From JAUIIK01 sp963709995 (GTDB taxonomy: Bacteria > Chloroflexota > Chloroflexia > Thermomicrobiales > CFX8): a stretch of 64,000 nucleotides of DNA. The stretch's first letter is position 1, and every line of letters starts with the position of its first letter. Under the pieces are notes generated by a model. It was not told where the DNA came from. It did no database searches and worked only from the letters and a program-made list of their open reading frames with translations. The translations under genes were made by a program, and so were the position numbers. The stretch is taken from positions 248,001-312,000 of the forward strand of contig CAVPYN010000011.1 in the NCBI GenBank assembly GCA_963709995.1. Direction: 5' to 3'. Positions 36,201 through 46,137 of this stretch are shown one piece after another.

Positions 36201-38228
36201 CGCCGCCCGCCCCGAGGTGGCACATCATCAGTCATCTCATAGCGCCAACGGTAGTAGTGTTGGCCAACATTGCCCATCTCAACCCGCCACTCGGGAGCAT
36301 TGGACGGTGTGTAGGTCAGGCAACGCCGTTCGAAGCACTGCACCAGCACGTCAACCCGCTCCCTGCCGACGAGCACCCTTGTCCAGTAGGCTTCGGTGAT
36401 CGGGAAGCCGGTCGCGAAAAAGGTGGGGTTGAAGAGATCGCCAACGACGTACTCCCCGTTCTGGTAGATCAACCCCTGGCCGTTCAGGTAATCCCAGAAG
36501 ACCGAGGCGATCTGGTGTCCGGTCTCGGGGACATAGCGAAACGCCGTTACCCCGTACCCTTCCAGACCCCCATCCAGCTTTACCCTGCCTGCGCCGTCTA
36601 GACGGCTGATGATCGGCGCGCCATCAGGATAGGCGGCTGCGCCCACGAGGTGCGTGAGATCGGAATAGGTTGGCGCGAGCACATCGTTGGGATCGCCAGC
36701 GACGGCAATCGACGCCGGACGGCGGAACTGAAACTTCTCGTCGCCAGTTTGCATCTGGCCAAGAATCATTTCACGGGTCAACAATCCGTTCGTGATGTAC
36801 CAGGGCGAGGACAGGTCGTTCAACGGATCGGTGACTTCCATACGTGCCTTGTCGTAGTAGCGCACCAGCCGCTCATTGTTCAGGGCTTCTTCGTACGGCT
36901 CGAAGCCGGTCGCGGTTGGGAACGGTCCCCAGAGCCAGCTACGGCCAACGAATTGCTCGGCAACCGGCCTGTCCGCGGTTGCCCAGGTAGCCATCAACGA
37001 TCGATCGAGCAGCGTGCGCAGACTCGCCGCGGTGTCGAGTTGTCCAGCACCCGAGCCGGGTATATCGGCTTCGCTGCTCACCTGCAACGCAGTCGAGACA
37101 ACGATTTCCCGCAGTTCCTCAACCGTGAGGGCCGGATCGATTGCGAGCAGCAACGCCAGCGTGCCGCTGACCATCGGCGCAGCAAACGATGTGCCGGTGA
37201 CTGGAATCCAGCCATCGCCAGTGCTCGCCGTCCACCACGGAGCGAGCACGGAAACGCCCGGCGCGATCAGATCGACCCGATTCTCCCTGGTGGTAAAGCT
37301 GGCCACGCTGCCCCAGAATGTGGCCGCGCCAACCGAGATCGACTCCACGTAGGCGCCAGGATAGGTCACCGCGTCGGGCTCGTTGCCAGCCGCCGCAACC
37401 ACCGGCACGTCGTTGTCATAGGCGTAGAGCAGAGCCTCCTGAAGGGCAACACTTGTTTGATCGGTGACGAGACTGATGTTGATCACGCTGGCGCCCTGAT
37501 CGACCGCCCAGATAATTCCTTCCGCCAGCGTCGAGATCGGCGCGCCATGCACCGATCCGACCTTGATCGGAAGAATCATCGTCCCCATCGCCACGCCAGC
37601 AATGCCAACTCCATTGTCGCCAGCCGCCGCGATGATCCCGGCAACCGCGGTTCCATGGCCAATGTCATCTTCAGGATCGTTGTCCTGGTTGAGGAAATCG
37701 TACCCTTCGAGCAACTTGCCCTGGAGATCGGGGTGAGTGCGGCTGACCCCCGAATCGATAACCGCCACGACGATGTCACTGAAGCCAGTCGTGATCGACC
37801 AGGCACCCGGCAAGTCGATGCTCTCCGCCCAGAGCTGATCAGGATAGAGCGGGTCATCGGGCTCAAAGCTGTACCGTGCCCAGCCATCCATCTCCGCCCA
37901 GTCGATGCCTGGGATTGTCGCCAGATCCTTGACCGCAGCCTGGGCTGTCTCCCGATCGACAAACCCGGCAAGATAGACGTCCGGCCATCCCCGCTGGGAT
38001 TCGACTGTGCGGGCGCCCTGACGATGAAGAACTCCGGCAACTTCGGGCCACGACAGGCTCCCGGCGCGCAAAATGACGCGTCCCGGCTCGGTTATCTCAC
38101 CGGACTGGGTGGTTTTCAGTGGTGAAGCCTCGCTGGCGGAGACCGGGCTTGTCGGAATCAGGCCGGACAGTGCCAGGATGAGACAGGATACGGCTAACAG
38201 GCGGACGACGATCGAACCGTCCCTCCAT
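36191..38228 (-). CDS. Secreted S8 subtilisin-like serine protease
   Basis: Triad visible: Asp in VVAVIDSGVSRTHPDLQG, His in DIGHGTAVAGII, Ser in VTGTSFAAPMVSG. An I9-like propeptide region (about 70 residues) precedes. The C-terminal 220 residues form a second domain ending CFERRCLTYTPSNAPEWRVE and GNVGQHYYRWRY, a tail I associate with Thermomicrobia secreted proteins. The continuous frame from TTG 38071 extends upstream without stop into a signal peptide (VVRLLAVSCLILALSG) but lacks a normal start; ATG 38228 is one base out of frame, so a 1-bp indel near 38210-38225 is likely. The stop lies inside the adjacent element's repeat. Confidence 0.88.
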
Positions 38229-38357
38229 GTGGAATGGCAATCAATACGATCCTCTAACCGTCAAAGAGGATGACAACATGATAAGCCGCGACACCCAAAC
38301 CAGGCCACGCTATCTCGTTCAGATCGAGAGGCGCCTTACGATGAATCGCCGGTCATT

Positions 38358-39731
38358 CTAGAGATTGGAGTCAGCCATCTGATCCTCGTCAATGTGAGAG
38401 TGCTTCACCATTCTCAAGAAGATGAATCCCGCTGCTCCAGCAAGAATCGAGGCAATCAGAACTCCGATTTTTGCCCTGTCCAGCAGCACAGGGCTCTCGA
38501 ACGCTAGTCCAGCGATGAAGAGCGACATCGTAAAGCCGATGGCGCCCAGAAGGCTGACGCCGAGAATGTGCCGCCACACGATCCCACGCGGCAATTCGGT
38601 AACTCCCAATCGTACCGCGAGATAGCTTGCCCCGAGAATCCCGATCGGCTTGCCAAGCACCAGCCCGAGCACGATGCCAATCGTCAAGGAACTCGTCAAC
38701 GATGCTCCAAGGTCTGTCCCAAAATCGACGCCGGCATTCGCCAACGCGAAGATCGGCATGATGCCAAAGGCAACCCAGGGATGCAGGCTATGCTCGAGTC
38801 GCTGCATCGGCGATTCGGCGTGCTCGGTTGCATTCTGCAAACGCGAGAGCGCCGCCTGGTGCTCCCGGCTAGCCAGCACTGACGCATCCGATCCCGCCCG
38901 GCGAAACCGGGCGATCTGATCATCGGCAACGCGCAGGAAGCCCTCGGTATCGATGCGGGTGCGCGCCGGGATCGTGATCGCCAGCAACACCCCGGCGATC
39001 GTCGCGTGCACCCCTGACTTGAGAAACGCGAACCAGAGCAGGAACCCGAGCAAGGCGTACGGGATCGGAGACCGGACGTGCAGCCAGTTGGCAAGAATGA
39101 GCATTCCAAAAATCCCAACGGCAATCAACGGATATTCCAGCTTCAAGTCCGACGTGTAGAAGAATGCGATGACCAGAACGGCGATCAGGTCATCGACGAT
39201 CGCAAAGGCAGTCAAGAACACTTTCAACGCCAGCGGAACCCGGCTGCCGAGCAGGGCAAGCACCCCGAGACTAAAGGCGATGTCGGTCGCCATCGGGATG
39301 CCCCAACCGTCCACCCCGTCTGAGCCAGCGTTCAGAGCGAGAAAGATAGCGGCTGGAACGACCGCGCCGCCGGCCGCCGCCGCCAGTGGAAGAATTGCTT
39401 TCCGCGGCGTCGCGAGTTCGCCGACAAGCAACTCGCGTTTAATCTCTAGCCCGACGACAAAGAAGAAGATCGCCATCAGGCCGTCATTGACCCAGAGGTA
39501 CAACGGTTTCGATAGCGAGTATTCACCGACGCCGATCGTGAGCTTTGTCGCCCAGAGATCGAAGTAGGCATCACTCCATGGCGAATTGGCCCAGAGGAGC
39601 GCCAGCACCGCGGTCACAATGAGCACGATGCCGCCAGCAGCTTCGGTATGGGCAAACTCGCGGAACGGCGCCATCACACGGTCGATGGGCACGGCCGGCA
39701 GCGTGGCTCGTTGATTCGTCGTCGACTTCAT
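38358..39731 (-). CDS. nhaA: Na+/H+ antiporter NhaA
   Basis: 457 residues, eleven to twelve helices. Signatures: GLEIKRELLVGELATPRKA, the unwound-helix ion site MATDIAFSLGVLALLG and the Asp pair in FAIVDDLIAVL. The protein is longer than E. coli NhaA owing to a hydrophilic loop with FRRAGSDASVLASREHQAAL in the middle. It exports Na+ in exchange for protons at the inner membrane. Monocistronic, facing away from the GyrI-like gene across a 508-bp gap. Confidence 0.94.
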   Translation of the reverse strand: MKSTTNQRATLPAVPIDRVMAPFREFAHTEAAGGIVLIVTAVLALLWANSPWSDAYFDLWATKLTIGVGEYSLSKPLYLWVNDGLMAIFFFVVGLEIKRELLVGELATPRKAILPLAAAAGGAVVPAAIFLALNAGSDGVDGWGIPMATDIAFSLGVLALLGSRVPLALKVFLTAFAIVDDLIAVLVIAFFYTSDLKLEYPLIAVGIFGMLILANWLHVRSPIPYALLGFLLWFAFLKSGVHATIAGVLLAITIPARTRIDTEGFLRVADDQIARFRRAGSDASVLASREHQAALSRLQNATEHAESPMQRLEHSLHPWVAFGIMPIFALANAGVDFGTDLGASLTSSLTIGIVLGLVLGKPIGILGASYLAVRLGVTELPRGIVWRHILGVSLLGAIGFTMSLFIAGLAFESPVLLDRAKIGVLIASILAGAAGFIFLRMVKHSHIDEDQMADSNL

Positions 39732-40239
39732 CAGGCATCCCTGTCAGGTGGCGGCTACGGGGCAATAATAATCGCGAGCCGCTACGGCACATATGTGTCG
39801 CAGTGGTCTCGCCTCACGCTCGTGACTGCTGCCGGGCGCCGGGGAGAGGGATCTCCCGCAGTGACGGTCGACCGGGCTCACACAGAGAAGTGTGAGCAGG
39901 CTACTCCCCACATTGTCCCTAAATATATCCACCAAACCAATCCCCTGTCGAACACCGCTAGCGCGACATACAGTCCTCAACCTGCTAGCGCATCGGAATC
40001 TCGTCCTGCCGGCATTCAGGAACCGAGCCCGGCGCCGGATAGACTGTCGTGCTACCTTCTGGTTCATTGCACATACGGGACTGGGCTGGAGCAGCATATG
40101 GCCACCAACGAACAGCTCGCGGAACGTCTGTAGATTTCCAGCACGGATCAACTGTATGTACACTAGAGGCCATCAACAGACGTCGCGCACACGATCTCGT
40201 GGACCGAGCGCATCGACACAATGAAGCAGGAGCAGGTGC
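39732..40239. other. 508-bp divergent intergenic region
   Basis: It separates nhaA from the GyrI-like gene. It contains a 10-bp palindrome CACATATGTG (39788-39797) near the nhaA start and an 8-bp-stem hairpin (GCTCACAC 39876-39883, GTGTGAGC 39890-39897). No gene is supported; listed frames here lack ribosome-binding sites and family features. The length suggests regulated promoters or a lost gene. Confidence 0.45.
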
Positions 40240-40704
40240 ATGACCCAGCAATTTCAGATCGAAGAACGCGCGCCGCAACCGACGCTCGCGGTTCGGGCTC
40301 GCACGCAGGTTCAGAGCCTCCCGGCATTCTTCGAGAAAGTCTTCGGCGCGTCGCTGCAACGGCTGGGCGAGCTGGGCCAGCAACCCGCGGGCCCACCCTT
40401 CGCGATCTACTACAACCAGGACATGAACGATCTCGATATAGAAGCCGGATTCCCGGTCACTGAACCTGTCGAAGGCAACGAGGAGATCACCTCGGGCATG
40501 CTGCCTGGCGGCAAAATGGTTACTGGCATCCATCTCGGGCCATACGAACAAGTTGCCGAATCCTGGGAAGCAATCAGCATATTCGCGGAGGAACAGGGTT
40601 TCGAGACGGAAACCTACGGCATCGAGTTCTATCTCAACGATCCAACAACCGTGCCTCCCGAAGAGATCCAGACCCAGATCGTCCTGCCAATTAAGCAATC
40701 CTGA
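40240..40704 (+). CDS. GyrI-like small-molecule-binding protein
   Basis: 154 residues. Fold of the AraC effector-binding/GyrI domain: FQIEERAPQPTLAVRARTQV, AIYYNQDMNDLDIEAGFPV, VTGIHLGPYEQVAESWEAI and a C-terminal ETETYGIEFYLNDP acidic strand with the conserved Glu. Stand-alone, without a DNA-binding domain. It may bind cationic or hydrophobic compounds, or act as a hydrolase-like sensor. GGAG precedes ATG 40240. Downstream is a long hairpin, then the convergent ABC operon. Confidence 0.85.
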   Translation: MTQQFQIEERAPQPTLAVRARTQVQSLPAFFEKVFGASLQRLGELGQQPAGPPFAIYYNQDMNDLDIEAGFPVTEPVEGNEEITSGMLPGGKMVTGIHLGPYEQVAESWEAISIFAEEQGFETETYGIEFYLNDPTTVPPEEIQTQIVLPIKQS

Positions 40705-40707
40705 TCC

Positions 40708-40762
40708 GATTGATGCCGGGGCGGACCGGAGAGTGGGCAGCCGGACTGCCCCGGCATCAATC
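40708..40762. terminator. Long bidirectional hairpin between convergent genes
   Basis: GATTGATGCCGGGGC (40708-40722) pairs perfectly over 15 bp with GCCCCGGCATCAATC (40748-40762). The 25-nt loop holds an inner CCGG/CCGG helix. It fills the 75-bp gap between the GyrI-like stop and the ABC ATPase stop. No clear T tract, so termination from both sides is inferred from position. Confidence 0.55.
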
Positions 40763-40779
40763 GCAACTTCCCTTCGTCA

Positions 40780-41766
40780 CTACGCCCTTCTCTCATAGAT
40801 TCCCCTGACAATGTCCTCGATTTCCGGCTCTTCCAGGGTCAGATCGCGGATCCGGTAGCGAGCCGTGACAGCTCCAATCAATTCGGTTGCGGTAGCTTCG
40901 TCGCGCTTGAACCGGAGCCAGTGACGGGGGCCATCCTGCCGGACATCGACCGCCTTCGGCACATCAAGTAGCCCCTCGACTTCCTGGGAACCGTCAAGAT
41001 CGACAACCAGTGTCCGCTCCAGCCCGGCTCGATCCCGGATCGACTCGACGCTGCCGTCATAGATCAGCCTGCCAAGGTCGATGATCATCATCCGCTGGCA
41101 TAGTTGGGCGATGTCAGCCATGTCATGAGTGGTCAAGATCACCGTTACCCCGCGTTCCCGATTGATCTCCAGCAGCACCTCGCGGATGCGCGCACGGGCG
41201 ACAACGTCCAGACCGATCGTTGGCTCGTCCAGATAGAGGATCGGCGGGTCATGCAGTAGCGCGGCAACCAGATCGCCGCGCATCCGCTGGCCAAGGCTGA
41301 GCTGACGGACGGGCGTATCGAGGAACGCGTCCAGCTCAAGGATTTCCCGGAAGGAGTTGAGGTTTTCATTGAATCTCCCCGCTGGCACGCCATAGACATG
41401 TTGCAACAAGGTCAACGATTCGATCAGTGGCAGATCCCACCACAGCTGGGTGCGCTGGCCAAAGACCACGCCGATCTTGCCGGCGAGTTCCCGTCGCCGC
41501 TCCCAGGGAACGAGGCCAGCAACCGACACCCGGCCACTCGACGGCACGAGGATCCCGGTAAGCATCTTGATCGTCGTGCTCTTGCCAGCGCCATTCGGAC
41601 CGATATAGCCGACCATCTCGCCCGCGTCGACCGCAAAGGAGATGCCGTCAATAGCCTGAACTTCATAGTCGTCCCGGCTCACCAGGCCGCGCAACGAGCC
41701 TGCAAAACCGGTCCGCCGCCTGCTCACGCTGAAGCTCTTCCGCAGATTTTCGACCTCGATCAGCAT
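40780..41766 (-). CDS. ABC transporter ATP-binding protein (ABC-2 exporter)
   Basis: 328 residues. Walker A GYIGPNGAGKSTTIKML, Q-loop VVFGQRTQLWWDLPL, signature LSLGQRMRGDLVAALLHDPP, Walker B ILYLDEPTIGLD and switch His LTTHDMADI. A C-terminal extension of about 80 residues follows, as in NatA/DrrA-type exporters. It is the last gene of a minus-strand operon after two DUF990-type permeases, separated from the nearer one by 173 bp. It powers export of an unknown substrate. Confidence 0.93.
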   Translation of the reverse strand: MLIEVENLRKSFSVSRRRTGFAGSLRGLVSRDDYEVQAIDGISFAVDAGEMVGYIGPNGAGKSTTIKMLTGILVPSSGRVSVAGLVPWERRRELAGKIGVVFGQRTQLWWDLPLIESLTLLQHVYGVPAGRFNENLNSFREILELDAFLDTPVRQLSLGQRMRGDLVAALLHDPPILYLDEPTIGLDVVARARIREVLLEINRERGVTVILTTHDMADIAQLCQRMMIIDLGRLIYDGSVESIRDRAGLERTLVVDLDGSQEVEGLLDVPKAVDVRQDGPRHWLRFKRDEATATELIGAVTARYRIRDLTLEEPEIEDIVRGIYERRA

Positions 41767-41939
41767 CGCGCCCCTTCCAACGACATTCTTGTGCCCACAT
41801 TGGCAGCATCGCCCCGGTGCTCCTCCTCACTGCGGGAGCATCCTTCAACAGGCTGAAGATGCGCTGTATGTTGGCCAGTGGCAATTCATCGCGAGTCCGC
41901 ACATGTGCGGACAACCTGCCTTTCCATACCCTGCCGGTC

Positions 41940-42770
41940 TCAACTTCCGGTGCTGCGATAGTGACGAACGCCAAAGCCCCAGGCGAAACGCGCGACGACC
42001 GACAAAAAGACGGCCGCGACCAATGGCGAGATCAGTAGGAGGCCGAGCGACCAGTCGCTGGCTTCGGGACGGTCGAGCAAATAGAGTGATGGAAAATAGG
42101 AAACAAACGCCAGCGGGATCACGAACGTGAAGAAACGCTGCATCAGCAGGCCGTAGATCGTCAGCGGGTAGCTGGCAAACTCGCTGCCACCGTAGGTAAT
42201 GATGTTGATCGCTTCAATGCTCTCGACTGTCCAGAAGCAGAGCGTCGCGCCGAGCACGAAGAATGCGATATACAACACCGTCCCGCAGAGGATCACCACC
42301 GGGAGATACGCCAGCTTTTCCGGCGTCCAGTCTACCGAGGTCCAGGCAAACGCCAGCCCGAGCGCCACACAACCTTGCAGTATCCTGCCGAGCCGCCGCA
42401 GCTGGAAATCCGCCGAGAGAACCTGCACGAAGGCGCTGCGCGGTCTCAAGAGCACCCGGTCGAACTCGCCCCGCCTGATCGTCTCCGGGAAGACATCGAA
42501 ACCCGCGCCGAACATCTCAGCGAGACCGAACGACACAGACGCGATGCCGTGGAGAAACGCGACTTCCCCGACCGACCATCCGGCCAGATCGCCAAAACGA
42601 TTGAAGAGAATGATGATCGCCAGCAGTTCAGTCGACATGCCAAGGAAGGCAACGGCGGTCATCACCAGAAAGGACTCGCGGTACTGCAACTGAGAGCGTA
42701 AACGGGAAACAATGAATAGCCGGTATAGCGCGAAATCCTCCTTCAGCCGGGCAGTGTGATGTGTCAGCAC
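41940..42770 (-). CDS. ABC-2 family permease (DUF990-like), subunit 2
   Basis: 276 residues, six helices. Typical blocks are VSRLRSQLQYRESFLVMTAV, FPETIRRGEFDRVLLRPRS (the intracellular coupling loop) and LTIYGLLMQRFFTFVIPLAF. GTG 42770 is chosen because GGGAGG lies 8 bases upstream and the gene upstream ends 4 bp before it; the longer frame from 42857 would overlap that gene. It pairs with the permease at 42775-43566 and the ATPase at 40780-41766. Confidence 0.87.
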   Translation of the reverse strand: MLTHHTARLKEDFALYRLFIVSRLRSQLQYRESFLVMTAVAFLGMSTELLAIIILFNRFGDLAGWSVGEVAFLHGIASVSFGLAEMFGAGFDVFPETIRRGEFDRVLLRPRSAFVQVLSADFQLRRLGRILQGCVALGLAFAWTSVDWTPEKLAYLPVVILCGTVLYIAFFVLGATLCFWTVESIEAINIITYGGSEFASYPLTIYGLLMQRFFTFVIPLAFVSYFPSLYLLDRPEASDWSLGLLLISPLVAAVFLSVVARFAWGFGVRHYRSTGS

Positions 42771-42774
42771 GTCG

Positions 42775-43566
42775 TCAACCTCCCTGCACGACCACTTTGC
42801 GGACCGCCATCGCAAGCAGCAGTCGTCCCGCCAGCATGAGAGCCACCGCCCAGCCAATCTGGAAGAGCAGCGCCGTAGCGAGATCGATGCCAGTGGCCTT
42901 GCCGAGAATGACGTCGACGGGGATCTGTATCAGACCGGCAAAAGGCAGCATTCGCGCGATTGTTTCGGCCCATGCCGGCCAGTAGTTGAGCGGCACGAGC
43001 AGCCCTGAAAGCAACCCGTTCGCGAAGAGCAGAGCGGAGATCGCCCCCCGGTAGTCCAGCAGCCAGAATGCCGACAGGTTCGCCAGAAACCGCATCCCGA
43101 AGCTGATCCAGGCGGCTAGCGCCACGCTCAGCAAGAACGCCCCCCACACTCCGGGATCGGCGGAGACGGTAAATCGGAACAGCACAACGCCGATGGCAAA
43201 GGTCGGGACGGCGCGGAACAGGAAGTGGTAGACGGCTCGCCCGGCGTCGCGAGACAACCAGAAACTGTAGTAGTCAAATGGTTTGCTGAGGTCGGAGATA
43301 ACGTCGCCACTGCGAATCGTCAGGGCAATCTCAGTCCAGGCGAAGATGTAGACCGGCATCAGCAGCGCCTGACCAAGCCAGACGAAGATCAACGCATCCT
43401 GCTCGGTCCAGCCGGCAACAGATCCCTGATCGCCATAGAAGCCGATAAAGAGATAGGTGCGCATCAGTCCGAAGAAGGCGTTGGTCGCCAGACCAGCCAG
43501 CGTCGCGGCGCGGTAGGTCAGATGCCGGTCGAACGATCGCCGGGCAATCTCGTAGTACAGGCGCAC
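42775..43566 (-). CDS. ABC-2 family permease (DUF990-like), subunit 1
   Basis: 263 residues, six helices. It shows the same layout as its partner: IARRSFDRHLTYRAATLAGL at the N-terminus, IRSGDVISDLSKPFDYYSFW as the coupling loop and LNYWPAWAETIARMLPFAGL before the last helix. It is the first gene of the operon. The two permeases would form a heterodimeric channel for the ATPase two genes downstream. Confidence 0.87.
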   Translation of the reverse strand: MRLYYEIARRSFDRHLTYRAATLAGLATNAFFGLMRTYLFIGFYGDQGSVAGWTEQDALIFVWLGQALLMPVYIFAWTEIALTIRSGDVISDLSKPFDYYSFWLSRDAGRAVYHFLFRAVPTFAIGVVLFRFTVSADPGVWGAFLLSVALAAWISFGMRFLANLSAFWLLDYRGAISALLFANGLLSGLLVPLNYWPAWAETIARMLPFAGLIQIPVDVILGKATGIDLATALLFQIGWAVALMLAGRLLLAMAVRKVVVQGG

Positions 43567-43863
43567 ACCACGCTCCCGAACGTTTCCGCGATGGACGAGC
43601 CACTGGCACTATCGCTAGCTTGCAAGATCTCCGAGTATGCCACAACCCGGTCCGCCCGGTCAGCAACATGCGGCAACCGGCAACGACTGCAATTCGCGAG
43701 ATCTGACACCTCATCACTCTCGGAGCTTGCTCGATGAGCTTCCTTCATCTTTCGGCCAGCAACCCAACCAGGGCAACCAGCCCGCATTGACGCGATACGG
43801 TACATTTACCGGCTGAAACGAGCGTCGGAAGCTCGTTCGATAGCTGACCCGGAGGTTGTGCTG

Positions 43864-44391
43864 GTGATACCTGTCCGTCATGCCGCCCGGCTGGTGGTGC
43901 TCTCACCGGAGCGGCGCGTTCTGCTCTTCGACACTGAAGTGCTCGATGCCGAGGATCCCCTCCGGCCCGATTCAACCCGCTTCTGGAACACTCCAGGTGG
44001 CGGTGTCGAAGCCGGAGAGACGTTTGAACAGACCGCATTGCGAGAACTTGGTGAAGAAACTGGCATCACCGATACCTTGATCGGACCCTGCGTCTGGACA
44101 AGCAACCGGGTGCTTAGCTTCACCGGCGGGCGCCGAGTGCGCTTTCGCGAGCGTTTTTTTCTGGTCGAGGCCGCGGCCGAGACCGCCAACATCTCTAACC
44201 TCTTCGGCAACGAAGCAGACTGGATCAAGGGCCATCGTTGGTGGTCGCCAGCGGAGATCAGCGCAAGCACCGACACGTTCGCCCCCGAACACATCGCGGG
44301 GCTTGTGCATGACCTCGCCACCGGCAATGTGCCGGAAACACCCATCTGCATTGATAACCCACGGGAGGTTCCGCTGGCCCGCCTGCGCTAG
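43864..44391 (+). CDS. NUDIX hydrolase
   Basis: 175 residues. Perfect Nudix box: GGGVEAGETFEQTALRELGE followed by ETGI, with the metal-binding REL(G)EE core. The preceding NTPG and the end WSPAEISAS fit small Nudix phosphohydrolases that clean up nucleoside diphosphate derivatives. GTG 43864 is preferred (GGAGG 8 bases upstream) to GTG 43858. The gene stands alone between the divergent ABC operon and an MFS gene 52 bp downstream. Confidence 0.91.
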   Translation: MIPVRHAARLVVLSPERRVLLFDTEVLDAEDPLRPDSTRFWNTPGGGVEAGETFEQTALRELGEETGITDTLIGPCVWTSNRVLSFTGGRRVRFRERFFLVEAAAETANISNLFGNEADWIKGHRWWSPAEISASTDTFAPEHIAGLVHDLATGNVPETPICIDNPREVPLARLR

Positions 44392-44443
44392 CGATATCGC
44401 AAGCCAGGGTTGCGCTGCTCCCGAATGCCGGTAGACTTCCCGG

Positions 44444-45784
44444 ATGCCCTGGAGTCGCAGGAACTGGGCAGCAGGGAGGGGCGAGACAATTCGCTTTCTA
44501 TTCAATCGACACCAGACCGGCGCGCCCTTCTACGGCTGGGTGATCGTCGCCGTCAGCATGGTGGTTATCTTCTCCTCCGGACCCGGCCAGTCCTATCTCT
44601 TTTCGGTCTTTCTCGATCCGATTATCGAAGACACTGGACTTTCACGGACAACAATCTCGGGCCTCTATGCGCTCGGCACCTTCCTCAGCGCCGCGATGGT
44701 TTTCGTCATTAGCGGGCTGGCCGACCGCAAAGGCCCGCGCTGGACGCTGACGCTGATCGCACTCCTCTTTGGAATCGCCTGTTTCACGATGTCGCTCGCA
44801 GCCGGCGCCGCCCTGATCGCGATTGCCCTGGCGTCGCTGCGTGGCCTTGGCCAGGGAGCGCTGCCGATTAACTCGACGTTGCTGGTTGCTTCCTGGTTTG
44901 TTCGCAAACGAGGCCGGGCGATGGCGATCTACGGGCTCGGCGGGGCACTGTCGGTCGCCATCCTGCCCCCGCTCGCCCGCATCCTGATCGATACCGTCGG
45001 CTGGCAGAATTCCTATGCGATCTTTGGTCTCTTCATCTGGGTGGCGCTCATCCCGATGACCCTCCTACTGGTGCGCAACGAGCCGGAGGACATGGGGCTC
45101 TACCCGGATGGCGCAGACGGGCCTCCAGCCGGGGAAGTGCGCGCTGACGGCGCTAAGATAGCCGGGCCAACTCGCAGCGAAGTTCTGCGCACAAAGATGT
45201 TCTGGCTACTGGTTCTGCCACTCTCCATCCCCAGCCTGGTCGATACTGCGCTGATCTTCCACCAGACTGACCTCTTCGCGGTTCGCGGGCTGAACGCCAA
45301 CATCGCGGCGGCAGTCTTTGTGCCGTTCGCCATCGCTTCCGCCACTTCGAACATGATCTCCGGATTCCTGGTGGACCGCTTCGGACCGCGCAAGGTCTTC
45401 GTCGCCGCCTCGGGTTTCTTGATCCTCCCGCCGCTGCTCGTGCAGATCATCAGCACTCCGCTATCGGCGATTGGTTACGCGATCGTGATCGGCGCTGGCG
45501 GCGGCGCGTCGATGATGGTGTCGCGTACCGTCTGGGCCCACTACTACGGGCGGCATGGGCTGGGCGGCGTCCAGGGATCAGCGATGGTGGTCACGATCTT
45601 CAGCTCGGCGCTCGGGCCGATCACCCTCTCGGCGCTCTTCGACGTCTTCGGGGGCTATACTGTGCCCCTGTTTCTGATGTCTGGCATGATGGCCGCTGCC
45701 TGCCTGATCATGGGTCTACAGCGACCCGAGAACAGACCCAGCGTCCTGGTCACGTCCGCGGTCGCCACGACGAGCGGGGACTAG
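44444..45784 (+). CDS. MFS transporter (monocarboxylate/oxalate-type)
   Basis: 446 residues, twelve helices. FYGWVIVAVSMVVIFSSGPG is the opening of the MCT/oxalate:formate family, followed by GLADRKGPRWTL (motif A) and LVDRFGPRKVFV in the second half. The central loop is DGADGPPAGEVRADGA. Not closely related to the three Fsr-like copies at 1-5 kb. It probably carries a carboxylate or acts as an exporter. The start is uncertain; the first 27 residues are hydrophilic and ATG/GTG choices downstream are few. Confidence 0.88.
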   Translation: MPWSRRNWAAGRGETIRFLFNRHQTGAPFYGWVIVAVSMVVIFSSGPGQSYLFSVFLDPIIEDTGLSRTTISGLYALGTFLSAAMVFVISGLADRKGPRWTLTLIALLFGIACFTMSLAAGAALIAIALASLRGLGQGALPINSTLLVASWFVRKRGRAMAIYGLGGALSVAILPPLARILIDTVGWQNSYAIFGLFIWVALIPMTLLLVRNEPEDMGLYPDGADGPPAGEVRADGAKIAGPTRSEVLRTKMFWLLVLPLSIPSLVDTALIFHQTDLFAVRGLNANIAAAVFVPFAIASATSNMISGFLVDRFGPRKVFVAASGFLILPPLLVQIISTPLSAIGYAIVIGAGGGASMMVSRTVWAHYYGRHGLGGVQGSAMVVTIFSSALGPITLSALFDVFGGYTVPLFLMSGMMAAACLIMGLQRPENRPSVLVTSAVATTSGD

Positions 45785-46137
45785 CTCCCGCCTGCATACG
45801 GCGCTTTTGAAGGAGCACGGGGCTTCGGGTTGACAGGGAACGCTCACTACGGTGTTCGTGACCGCTATCCGTGCGGGCAATCCCTCAGTGAATCGCCACG
45901 GATGCAGGGCCGATGGGTTGTGGAGGCGTAAGAGGAGCCTGGCCGCGACATCCCCTCGCGCCCCACGACGTGCCCGCTGCGCACTGTTCCTGCGGTCGTT
46001 CGACGCTAAATGTTGAGAACACGTACGGCAAGGTGCCGACTTGGTCTCAACATGGTCGCAGGAGCAGAGCCATGCCCCACTCCTGCGCCCTCTTCTTCAC
46101 AACGGCCATGCCAACATCAGTCGGTCCGGATTCCGCT
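45785..46137. other. Intergenic, no gene seen
   Basis: 353 bases between the convergent MFS and SVSGG-repeat genes. No frame with a start and family features, no clear terminator hairpin, no repeat recognised. Confidence 0.5.

Noticed and set aside
36650..38125. 491-codon open frame on the plus strand
   Set aside because: It lies entirely antisense to the subtilase gene, has no family features and is arginine-rich; a shadow frame of high-GC coding DNA.
39876..39897. Terminator upstream of the GyrI-like gene
   Set aside because: The 8-bp stem has no T run and no gene ends nearby; kept only as a note in the intergenic entry.
39985..40698. 237-codon minus-strand frame opposite the GyrI-like gene
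   Set aside because: It overlaps a clear GyrI-type gene and lacks any ribosome-binding site or domain.
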